This document shows positions 56,685 through 64,000 of a stretch of DNA of 64,000 nucleotides, piece after piece. A program made the translations under genes and the position numbers. Numbering within the stretch: the stretch's first letter is position 1; each line of letters starts with the position of its first letter. The notes beneath the pieces are model-generated. The model did not search any database. It saw nothing but the letters and a program-made list of their open reading frames with translations, and had not been told where the DNA came from. Origin of the DNA: Psychrobacter cibarius (GTDB taxonomy: Bacteria; Pseudomonadota; Gammaproteobacteria; Pseudomonadales; Moraxellaceae); assembly GCA_030686115.1 (NCBI GenBank), contig CP131612.1, positions 3,038,001-3,102,000 on the forward strand. Reading direction: 5' to 3'.

Positions 56685-58166
56685 ATGCGTTTGACTCCAG
56701 TTTCTACTTTATCGCTACTTAGCCTTGCTGTTGGGCTGAGTTTTGCTAGCACTGCTCAAGCAGCCAAACCACCAGCGCCAGACTTATCTAATGCCGAGTT
56801 TCAACAATGCTTAGACGGTTTGAAAAACTCTAGCAAATTTCGAGGCGTTGATAGCTCTACTTTTAATAACTATCGCCCTAGCCAGCCTGATCCTAGCGTG
56901 ATTCAGTCATTGAATTATCAGCCAGAGTTTCAAAAAGACGTTTGGGATTATTTATCTTCACTGGTCGATAAAGAGCGTGTAGAAGATGGCATCCGTGCCA
57001 AGCGCCAATGGGCGGATACGCTACGTCAAATTGAATCACGCTATGGCGTCAAAGCCGAGCACGTACTAGGTGTATGGGGCGTTGAGTCAAACTTTGGGCA
57101 GACATTGGGCAAAAAACCTTTGTTTGAGTCTTTGGCGACGCTGTCTTGTTTTGATCGCCGTCAGAGCTACTTCCAAGGTGAATACGCTAATGCGCTAAAA
57201 ATCGTCCAAAACGGTGATATCGCGCCAAGTGATATGACAGGCTCATGGGCGGGCGCTTTTGGGCAAACGCAATTTATGCCAAGTACCTTTTTAGAGTTGG
57301 CAGTTGATTTTGATGGCGATGGTCGCCGTGATTTGGTCAATAGTGTGCCTGACGCGCTAGCCTCTACCGCCAACTTCTTAGATAAGCGCGGCTATCGCAC
57401 GGGCGAGCCTTGGGGTTACGAAGTCAAGCTACCCAGTGGGTTTTGGGCAGCGTCTGACCGTAAAAACAAGAAGTCTATTAGCCACTGGCGCAATCAAGGT
57501 ATCACGCTCGCCAATGGCAGTCCATTGCCAAACGATTTGAGTAGTGCTGGTCTATTATTACCCGCTGGCAAAGATGGTCCTGCTTTCTTAGTCGGTAAAA
57601 ACTTTGATACGTTTTATTCTTATAATGCGTCAGAAAATTATGCATTGGCAATCGCCCATTTATCAGACTTAATCACTAAAGAGGACAGCAGCAAAACTGA
57701 CTTTGTCACGGCATGGCCTACCGATGACCCTGGTATCAGTCGCCAGCAAGCCAAAGATATCCAGCAGGCGTTATTGAACGCGGGTTACGATATTGGTGGT
57801 GTTGACGGCATTATTGGCGACAATACCCGTATCGCGATTCAGCAATACCAATCTAGTCGTGGTATCTTGCCAGCGGATGGCCGCGCAGGACAGAAATTCT
57901 ACCGCGCAATCATTGGAGATGCTGGAAACACAGCCCCGAAAAGTACGCAATACGGCAATCAATACGGACAGCCGTCGAATAGCCAGCCTTTAAACCCTGC
58001 CTCTGCTGATCGTATGGGACAGTTGATTCAGCAGCAAACGAGTACTCCTAATACTTACTCGACGCAGCCTTCTGCACAATCACCTACCTCTGGTAACACA
58101 CGCTATCGCCGTGTCACTGGTAGCGACGGTGTGGTGAAGCTCGTTCGTGTTGACGAAGGTTCTTAG
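56685..58166 (+). CDS. Lytic murein transglycosylase, MltB type, with peptidoglycan-binding domain
   Basis: 493 residues. Signal peptide to about residue 26 (ASTAQA). The MltB-type catalytic domain (about 33-330) has the catalytic Glu134 in GVWGVESNFG and GAFGQTQFMPSTFLE. A C-terminal peptidoglycan-binding domain (about 350-410, DIQQALLNAGYDIGGVDG) and a Gln/Ser/Pro-rich tail follow. No lipobox, so soluble in the periplasm. AGGA precedes the ATG. Confidence 0.92.
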   Translation: MRLTPVSTLSLLSLAVGLSFASTAQAAKPPAPDLSNAEFQQCLDGLKNSSKFRGVDSSTFNNYRPSQPDPSVIQSLNYQPEFQKDVWDYLSSLVDKERVEDGIRAKRQWADTLRQIESRYGVKAEHVLGVWGVESNFGQTLGKKPLFESLATLSCFDRRQSYFQGEYANALKIVQNGDIAPSDMTGSWAGAFGQTQFMPSTFLELAVDFDGDGRRDLVNSVPDALASTANFLDKRGYRTGEPWGYEVKLPSGFWAASDRKNKKSISHWRNQGITLANGSPLPNDLSSAGLLLPAGKDGPAFLVGKNFDTFYSYNASENYALAIAHLSDLITKEDSSKTDFVTAWPTDDPGISRQQAKDIQQALLNAGYDIGGVDGIIGDNTRIAIQQYQSSRGILPADGRAGQKFYRAIIGDAGNTAPKSTQYGNQYGQPSNSQPLNPASADRMGQLIQQQTSTPNTYSTQPSAQSPTSGNTRYRRVTGSDGVVKLVRVDEGS

Positions 58167-58229
58167 TATTCCGCGGATGTATCTTAGGTTAAGCACATAC
58201 TAGGCTAAGCACGCCCTAGATTAAGCACA

Positions 58230-58266
58230 TAAAAAAAGCCACGTTAATAATAACGTGGCTTTTTTC
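58230..58266. terminator. Bidirectional terminator between the transglycosylase and the small acidic gene
   Basis: AGCCACGTTA (58237-58246) pairs with TAACGTGGCT (58251-58260), loop ATAA, A7 left and T5 right. Confidence 0.9.
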
Positions 58267-58303
58267 ATAGGATTTATTTTTGATTTTTTAGTCAGCTTTT
58301 AAC

Positions 58304-58603
58304 TTAAACGATCGGTGGTGGGTTTGGTTTACCATTGTCACCATCCCAGTTCTCACGTGCTTTTTCATCTAGATCAGCAGGCGTTTTTGGTTCCCACTTG
58401 CCATTCTCTTTCCAAGTAGCATCGCCCCAATCAGCATCTTCTTCTTTTCTGTCCAAGTTTTTGTAAGCTTGGCTAGGGTCGATACCGCGACGCTTCATGT
58501 CCGCTACTTGCTCTTCTAAGGTATGAAACTGCTCGGCAGCATGCATAGATTCTTCTAAGCCATCAAGCTCTTTTTTTAATGCATCGTTTTTAGCGTTACT
58601 CAT
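58304..58603 (-). CDS. Small acidic hypothetical protein
   Basis: 99 residues, not recognised. N-terminal half is a predicted coiled coil (DALKKELDGLEESMHAAEQ), the C-terminal half Trp/Pro-rich (ADWGDATW, WEPKTPADLD, PNPPPIV). Soluble. GGAGAGC precedes the ATG at a good distance. A short palindrome TATACAT(9)ATGTATA at 58641-58663 lies 38 bases before the start and may be an operator. Confidence 0.72.
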   Translation of the reverse strand: MSNAKNDALKKELDGLEESMHAAEQFHTLEEQVADMKRRGIDPSQAYKNLDRKEEDADWGDATWKENGKWEPKTPADLDEKARENWDGDNGKPNPPPIV

Positions 58604-58879
58604 CAGGTGCTCTCCTTAGTCGGTATTATTATGCGATTTATATACATTCGATTTGTATGTATACAATATATACGTCAGTAATTTTAATATAAATAATGTA
58701 TTTATTATCAATCTCTGATTAGTCTTAATATTACCAGTCTTAAATGGATTCACAACCGTTGACGCGTATGCTTTGTATTACAAAACGTAGTCACAGCCAC
58801 ACGTGTGCTCTTTACAGCAGATAGGCTATGACTACTTTTAAATAAGGAAGGCAGGAATATTATTAGTGCAAAATACGAA

Positions 58880-59878
58880 TCATTGGGAGTTATGATGGAC
58901 TTCGTTCAATAGATTTTTTGCATGGAAGGTCAACTTCCAAAGTTCTTGCGAGACGCGAGTGCCATAGGTTGTGAGCTGTATCCAGTTTGCACTCACTAGC
59001 TGACGTTGTAGCTGGTTCAAATCATCTTGAGAAATTTGGCAGCGCGAGACGGCATGGACATTCGGCATCTCTTTTTTGATGTCTTGCTCAGCTTTTGACG
59101 CTATCAAGCGATTCACAGCATTTTGCAAGCCATAGCTCGAAAAGGTCGCTGGTATTTTCATCAAGGCGATCAATATCTCTTGCCATGTTAAGGTCAAGGG
59201 TCTGGTAACATCGGTTAGGTTGCCACCTGCATAAGCTTGAGCACTATATTGAATATCAAAAGCTTCTAACAATACAATGGGCTTACTCACATCATCAGAG
59301 ACGAACTCATCAGCAGGGGGGCTATTTTCCTTTAGCGTTTTGTCAGTAGACAATAGATCTGCAAACCGTTCCGCCACGGTTTGCTTGCTAAATTTAATCA
59401 TCTCCTCATTAGCTCTCAGCCATCCACCAACGACCTGATGATTGGTCACTGCATTATAGTAAGCTTGTACAAGTAATGGCTCAATATCCGTTTCTGTATC
59501 ATAATAATATATCGTATTGTCCTGCCGAGTTACCGACTTAATAAATTCTTGCAGTTGACGACTGATACTCGCATCTGGATGATGATTTTTGATTAAGATG
59601 ATTAACGGTTTGAGCTTGGCTTTGGCATTCAAATAGCTCAAATGCATTTGGCTAACGCCATTCCTTTGCACGGTGCCATAACTGTCTCCAATGAGCATCA
59701 GTGCATAATCGCAGGAGTCGATACATTGTCGACCATATAGCGATGCTTTTGGCAATTGGCTCGACACATCATAGGTCAAGAAAGCCCGCGACTGAAAAAA
59801 TATCGCCAAGCTGTCCAAGACCAACAATTGATCATTGTCAGCGCATATGATGTGAATATGATAGCGACGGTTTGGCAC
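58880..59878 (-). CDS. DUF4062-like protein
   Basis: 332 residues from a GTG at 59878. The N-terminal about 120 residues resemble DUF4062: YHIHIICADND, CIDSCDYALMLIGDSYGTV, ISQMHLSYLNAKAK-type block and KPLIILIKN. The remainder (about 230-332) is helical with a winged-helix-like region (LTWQEILIALMKIP...NAVNRLIASKAE), not recognised. The start: AGAGGTGATT places a good ribosome site before the GTG, whereas a TTG at 59935 has none. Ends 166 bases before murI. Possibly a sensor or signalling domain; function unknown. Confidence 0.65.
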   Translation of the reverse strand: MPNRRYHIHIICADNDQLLVLDSLAIFFQSRAFLTYDVSSQLPKASLYGRQCIDSCDYALMLIGDSYGTVQRNGVSQMHLSYLNAKAKLKPLIILIKNHHPDASISRQLQEFIKSVTRQDNTIYYYDTETDIEPLLVQAYYNAVTNHQVVGGWLRANEEMIKFSKQTVAERFADLLSTDKTLKENSPPADEFVSDDVSKPIVLLEAFDIQYSAQAYAGGNLTDVTRPLTLTWQEILIALMKIPATFSSYGLQNAVNRLIASKAEQDIKKEMPNVHAVSRCQISQDDLNQLQRQLVSANWIQLTTYGTRVSQELWKLTFHAKNLLNEVHHNSQ

Positions 59879-60043
59879 AATCACCTCTAAGCTTAGGTCA
59901 TGACATAGAATAATATGATATAAAATAGAGCACAAATATCTTGTGTTGCACAGCCTAGCATAATCTTATAAAAATAAGCTCAATTTATTTTTAATATATC
60001 AATATTATGGTTATGGGTTTGATATAAACACCTTTAGCTGCGC

Positions 60044-61054
60044 CTATTCAGAACAGTATTGCAAGATGGCGTCTTTGCCAAGCAAACGCGCTATTAAAGT
60101 ACCCAGTTTATCATCGAACTTAGTCGCATAAAAAATCAATGGCGGTCGAATGACAACTTTTGTTTTGTCAGTTGTTTCTAAACAATGATCATCTGGGGTA
60201 TTGTCAACCAATGCAGACAGCTGGTTTGCAGCCAATAGCTGCTTAACTCGCTCAGCAATGGCTTGTCCAGAATCAACGACCTGCATCGCCAATTGCTGCT
60301 GAGCAATCTCATCTAACAAAAACGTTTTGAAAAATGGATAGTGCGTACAGCCTAGTACCAATTGATCAACGCCATCATGAGCAAATAATGTGAGCTGCTG
60401 GCGTAATCTTAAAGCAGTATCATCCTGCTCTGGCATTCCCGCCTCTACCCAAGGTACCAATTGCGGATCAAAATATTTGGTCACTACCGTATTGTTGGGT
60501 TTAGCAAAGTGATCGATGACCTCATTAAGCAATGTGCCATTCAAGGTAGCCTTAGTCGCTAAAACGACCACGCGACCAGTTTTGCTCGCCGATATGGCGG
60601 GCTTTAGCGCCGGGACTAATCCGACGATAGGCAGCTGCGGATAACGCCGTCTGGCTGTTTCCAAAGCATAAGCTGAGGCGCTATTACAAGCAATAACAAT
60701 GAGCTTGCAGCCCTGCTCATACAACCAATCAACGGCTGTTAAAGTCAACGCTTCAATATCGGCGCTATCACGATTACCATAAGGCACATTTAAGGTGTCT
60801 GCATAATAGACATAACGCTCGGCAGGCAACTGCTGTGCCAAATGTAGATAAACTGACAGTCCACCGACACCAGAGTCAAACAATCCGATTGGCGCATTGC
60901 GCTTTTTATTATTTATAACTGTGCCAATATTCGTTTTATGGATGTCAGCTTTAGCATTAGTTGCACTCTCGACATGCTCAACATGTTTACCATCAAAGCT
61001 ATCTGAGCGCATTTTCACCCTATTTAAGCTATTACTTGCAGCAATATCCATCAC
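60044..61054 (-). CDS. murI: Glutamate racemase
   Basis: 336 residues. Catalytic cysteines Cys123 (IACNSASA) and Cys236 (VLGCTHYPF); substrate loop GLFDSGVGGLSV. Makes D-glutamate for peptidoglycan. About 52 residues longer than usual at the N-terminus, and that extension is not conserved-looking. Upstream lie a six-fold 7-bp repeat (61095-61136) and a repeat element (61171-61278). Confidence 0.95.
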   Translation of the reverse strand: MMDIAASNSLNRVKMRSDSFDGKHVEHVESATNAKADIHKTNIGTVINNKKRNAPIGLFDSGVGGLSVYLHLAQQLPAERYVYYADTLNVPYGNRDSADIEALTLTAVDWLYEQGCKLIVIACNSASAYALETARRRYPQLPIVGLVPALKPAISASKTGRVVVLATKATLNGTLLNEVIDHFAKPNNTVVTKYFDPQLVPWVEAGMPEQDDTALRLRQQLTLFAHDGVDQLVLGCTHYPFFKTFLLDEIAQQQLAMQVVDSGQAIAERVKQLLAANQLSALVDNTPDDHCLETTDKTKVVIRPPLIFYATKFDDKLGTLIARLLGKDAILQYCSE

Positions 61055-61094
61055 TACTCTACTGCCATTTTTATATACATATTGTCATCTTTAT

Positions 61095-61136
61095 GCTGTT
61101 TGCTGTTTGCTGTTTGCTGTTTGCTGTTTGCTGTTT
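61095..61136. repeat. Six tandem copies of GCTGTTT upstream of murI
   Basis: Perfect 7-bp repeat, six units, 41 bases before the murI ATG. On the minus strand the unit reads AAACAGC. A -10-like TATATA lies between the repeat and the ATG, with the -35 region falling at the repeat edge. Confidence 0.92.
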
Positions 61137-61170
61137 AGCATACTACAGTAATTATCTGGTGATTTATCGC

Positions 61171-61278
61171 TATAGTCGGTTCAATATAATTTGGATACAA
61201 GGAGGACAAGCGAAAGTACTACAAATAGTAGACTAAGCGAGTCTGACACCGTATGTGATTTATATGGGATTGACTATA
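61171..61278. repeat. 108-bp inverted-repeat element (copy D)
   Basis: Left end TATAGTCGGTTCAATATAA (61171-61189) inversely resembles the right end (61260-61278, inverse TATAGTCAATCCCATATAA). Shares internal blocks with the element at 35322-35443. Non-coding, MITE-like. Confidence 0.65.
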
Positions 61279-61325
61279 TCTAAACCGTAAATTATTTGAC
61301 AGATACATAGCTTTGAGCCCTTGCG

Positions 61326-62021
61326 TTAACTGGCTGGCATCGACAGCTCATAGGATTTTCCGCCACTTTGTAACGTCAGTATCGTCTCACCATTTTGCTC
61401 TGTCAATTCGCCAATTTCGGTCAAATGATAAAAAGTATTACGCCCAACAAGTGCGTCCAAACCATTTCTAACGGGCATATAAGGACGTACCTGCATATCC
61501 ATTGCTGTCTGCTGATCAATCGTATCATTGCCTGTAGGATTATACGCCTTTAATGTGATGGTGTGCTCATCATCTAAACGCACCACATCGCCAGTCGTTG
61601 TGGTAAATTCTAGCCAACGGTTATTGCCTTCGTTGACGATACCGACGTCATTGATTAATAAAGGGGCATCTTCAACTTGGATACGAATTTTCTGTACTGG
61701 CGTCTTCAAAAAATATTCAATGATGCCATTATTGTCTTCTTTCCATAGAATAGTCGCAAATAAGCTCACCAATGACTCTCTGGTCATTTGCCCGCCTTCA
61801 TGCCACCACTCGCCATTTGCTTTTATGACCAGATCCATATCGGCCACATCTTTTGGGTGCCATTTATCCAATGGTGGGATGGCACGTCCTTCACGTTTGC
61901 CTACGGTAGACTTTAGATACTGACTGAGAGAATCTATATTATTTAGCTCAGATAGTACGTCTTTTGGCGGTTTAGCTGCCGTTTCATCGTTTTGAATTAT
62001 GTCTTCATTATTGTTATTCAT
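61326..62021 (-). CDS. DUF1285 domain protein
   Basis: 231 residues. Family pattern: PPLDKWHPKDVADMDLVIKANGEWWHEG, then MTRESLVSLFATILWKED, and PYMPVRNGLDALVGRNTFYHL. Soluble, cytoplasmic; function not established. AAAGGAT precedes the ATG. Probably monocistronic. Confidence 0.88.
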   Translation of the reverse strand: MNNNNEDIIQNDETAAKPPKDVLSELNNIDSLSQYLKSTVGKREGRAIPPLDKWHPKDVADMDLVIKANGEWWHEGGQMTRESLVSLFATILWKEDNNGIIEYFLKTPVQKIRIQVEDAPLLINDVGIVNEGNNRWLEFTTTTGDVVRLDDEHTITLKAYNPTGNDTIDQQTAMDMQVRPYMPVRNGLDALVGRNTFYHLTEIGELTEQNGETILTLQSGGKSYELSMPAS

Positions 62022-62427
62022 CGTATAATCCTTTACTTAGCATTCAAAGTTTGGCAAATCTATTATTACTATAAATTTTAGTTTCGGGTATGATGAAAAC
62101 ATATCATCTTAGCACCCTCATTAGTTCAATCTTACCTTAACATCGATACTCATAAATGCGTATCGTGTTTGTAGGACTTTTCTTTTATAATGAGTAACGA
62201 TTTTTTATTGAAATGGTCAAGTGGGTGTTGTGTTAATGACACATTTTACGTGATGTGTTGATATCCTTAAATACATGGATCTCGACAGTAACATGGTCAA
62301 TTGATGTCGCAAAGAAAGTTTTTATCGGGCAGCCATATGTCTGAGTAATGTTAGCGCCGCAAGTCTATTATTCAATTGTTAAGCTAATGATGCCCTGAGA
62401 TAAGCCACTAAAAGTTTAGGAGTAGGT
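62022..62427. other. Gene-free stretch of 406 bases
   Basis: Between the divergent DUF1285 and ETF-QO genes. A TATAAT lies at 62186-62191, but no convincing -35 stands before it. No other feature seen. Confidence 0.4.
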
Positions 62428-64000
62428 ATGCAAGAGCAAGACAATCAAAAGCCAGTCATTGATAGTGACACTGTGAATACTGACCCATCAGTAGCGACAG
62501 AGACGGCAAATCTAGATAAAGCAGAGTCAGCCGTTGTGACCCAAGAAGCGCCAGCTGAAACAGTCGCTATCGACAAAGCGCCAGAGCCAGTAGTAGAAGC
62601 TGTCGCGGCAGAGCCTGAGATTGAACGTGAATCCATGGAATTTGACGTTATCATCGTTGGTGGTGGACCTGCTGGGCTATCTGCTGCTATCCGCCTGCGT
62701 CAGCTCGCTATCGCTGCTGGTAATGATGAGTTTATGGTTTGTGTGGTCGAAAAAGGTTCTGAGTTTGGTGCGCATACCTTATCAGGTGCTGTCATCGAAC
62801 CACGCGCCTTGAACGAGCTGATACCAGACTGGAAAGAAAAAGGCGCGCCGCTTAATGTGCCAGCGACCGAAGATCGCTTTTATTATCTAAACTCAGCCAC
62901 GCGCTCTACTAAAGTACCTGACTCGTTGATTCCAGGACCGATGCACAACAATGGCAACTATATTGTCTCCTTGGGCAATGTGGTGCGCTGGTTGGCGGTA
63001 CAAGCTGAAGAGCTTGAAGTCATGATGTTCCCAGGCTTCCCTGCAGATGATATTTTATATAACGACGACGGTTCTGTACGTGGTGTCTTAACGGGCGATA
63101 TGGGTGTGGCTGCCAATGGCGAAGCCAAGCCTAGCTTTGAGCCAGGTTATGAGCTACTTGCTAAATACACTATTTTTGCCGAAGGCAGCCGTGGTCATTT
63201 AGGTAAGCGCTTAATCAGCCGTTTTGATCTTGATAAAGACTCAGATCCTCAGCATTATGGTATCGGTCTAAAAGAGCTGTGGGACGTAGCCCCTGAGAAA
63301 CACGAGCAAGGCGTGGTCATGCACGGTCTTGGCTGGCCATTGACCGAAACAGGCTCTACTGGTGGCTGGTGGTTATATTTCGACGAAAACAACCAAGTAA
63401 GCTTTGGTCTTGTCGCTGACTTGTCTTACCACAACCCATATATGTCGCCATTCGATGAGATGCAGCGCCTAAAAACCCATCCCGTCATCAAAAACGTATT
63501 GGAAGGCGGCAAGCGTATCTCTTATGGCGCACGTGCTTTGACCAAAGGTGGCTTAAACTCTCTACCGAAATTTACTTTCCCAGGTGGTGTATTGGTCGGT
63601 GATGATGCTGGATTCTTGAACCCTGCTAAAATCAAAGGCACACACACATCGATGAAGTCAGGCATGTTAGCCGCCGAAGCCATCTTTGAGGCACTACAGG
63701 CCGATCGTCAGCATGATGAAGTCGTTGCTTATACCACCATGTATAAAGAGTCATGGTTGTATCAAGACAACTATGAGTCACGTAACTTCTCGCCTGCAAT
63801 ACATCGCATGGGTCTGTTTATGGGCGGTGCTTTTACCTTTATCGAGCACAACTTATTAAAGGGTAAAATGCCGCTTACCTTACATGACAGCCTGCCAGAT
63901 TATGATCAGTTAGAGCGTGCCAATCATGCTTTTCAGCCAACCTACCTCAAGCCTGATGGCAAACTGGTATTTGACAAGCTGTCATCGGTATTTATCTCTA
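62428..64000 (+). CDS. Electron transfer flavoprotein-ubiquinone oxidoreductase, 5' part
   Basis: 524 codons, open at the window end. The FAD-binding motif EFDVIIVGGGPAGLSAAI follows an N-terminal acidic, Ala/Val-rich segment of about 68 residues. Further blocks: VVEKGSEFGAHTLSGAV, TGGWWLYFDEN, GKRISYGARALTKGG and VLVGDDAGFLNPAKIKG. The 4Fe-4S ferredoxin domain expected at the C-terminus lies beyond the window. It feeds electrons from ETF, including from beta-oxidation, into the quinone pool at the membrane. TAGGAG precedes the ATG. Confidence 0.93.
   Translation, partial: MQEQDNQKPVIDSDTVNTDPSVATETANLDKAESAVVTQEAPAETVAIDKAPEPVVEAVAAEPEIERESMEFDVIIVGGGPAGLSAAIRLRQLAIAAGNDEFMVCVVEKGSEFGAHTLSGAVIEPRALNELIPDWKEKGAPLNVPATEDRFYYLNSATRSTKVPDSLIPGPMHNNGNYIVSLGNVVRWLAVQAEELEVMMFPGFPADDILYNDDGSVRGVLTGDMGVAANGEAKPSFEPGYELLAKYTIFAEGSRGHLGKRLISRFDLDKDSDPQHYGIGLKELWDVAPEKHEQGVVMHGLGWPLTETGSTGGWWLYFDENNQVSFGLVADLSYHNPYMSPFDEMQRLKTHPVIKNVLEGGKRISYGARALTKGGLNSLPKFTFPGGVLVGDDAGFLNPAKIKGTHTSMKSGMLAAEAIFEALQADRQHDEVVAYTTMYKESWLYQDNYESRNFSPAIHRMGLFMGGAFTFIEHNLLKGKMPLTLHDSLPDYDQLERANHAFQPTYLKPDGKLVFDKLSSVFIS

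Noticed and set aside
58641..58663. SOS/LexA-type operator before the small acidic gene
   Set aside because: TATACAT/ATGTATA is a palindrome but matches no LexA or UmuDAb box I know; kept only as a remark.
60897..61236. Open frames with the repeated residues LFAVCC across the murI upstream region
   Set aside because: The protein repeat is only the translation of the 7-bp DNA repeat on the wrong strand of murI.

Overview
The window reads as chromosome of a Moraxellaceae gamma-proteobacterium, most likely a Psychrobacter. This is inferred from gene content and protein character (NadV/NadM NAD salvage, TsdA-type cytochrome, FadB/FadA, type B L31, long ArgS) and from moderate-to-low GC; no 16S or tRNA gene is present to confirm it. 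Both ends cut genes: a PfkB-family sugar/adenosine kinase at the left and an ETF-ubiquinone oxidoreductase at the right. No rRNA, tRNA, CRISPR array, intact insertion sequence or prophage was seen.

Layout. 1-9.9 kb: kinase end, metY, nfuA, a small orphan membrane protein, an alpha/beta hydrolase, an NAD-salvage cluster (nadM-Nudix, nadV, SGNH hydrolase), rpmE2 and a YceI protein. 10-20 kb: a FemAB-like acyltransferase bracketed by twin terminators, a small lipoprotein, an FAD oxidoreductase, a LOG protein, a second hydrolase, an ExoX-like exonuclease, an M23 peptidase, phoB-phoR (with a Pho box before phoB and a PhoR lacking membrane segments) and dtd. 20-30 kb: psd, a 174-bp repeat element, a DUF1287 protein, an HD phosphohydrolase, an isochorismatase-fold hydrolase, an unusual operon of two related membrane proteins (one fused to a rhomboid-like domain and broken by an in-frame stop), then fadA and fadB. 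30-47 kb: ispA, DUF72, a lone SLATT protein, sodB, rdgB, the tig-clpP-clpX proteostasis block, an SDR, a TsdA-like lipoprotein, a PTS EIIC-like permease, a SPOR protein and argS. 47-64 kb: DUF2788, DUF1176, cmoB, a KAP NTPase, cmoA, msrA, tpm, DUF1499, a GmrSD-like (DUF262/DUF1524) protein, an MltB-like transglycosylase, a small acidic protein, a DUF4062-like protein, murI, DUF1285 and ETF-QO.

How it works together. Most genes are housekeeping: NAD recycling, beta-oxidation passing electrons to ETF-QO, tRNA wobble modification (cmoA/cmoB), proteolysis, oxidative-stress repair and cell-wall maintenance. Single AT-rich accessory genes of conflict or unknown type sit one at a time between these blocks: SLATT, KAP NTPase, GmrSD-like, the rhomboid-like pair and perhaps the DUF4062-like gene. 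Two families of short inverted-repeat elements (174 bp; about 108-122 bp), two copies each, lie in intergenic spaces. The strongest candidate for something undescribed is the 23.5-26.2 kb membrane-protein/pseudo-rhomboid operon.
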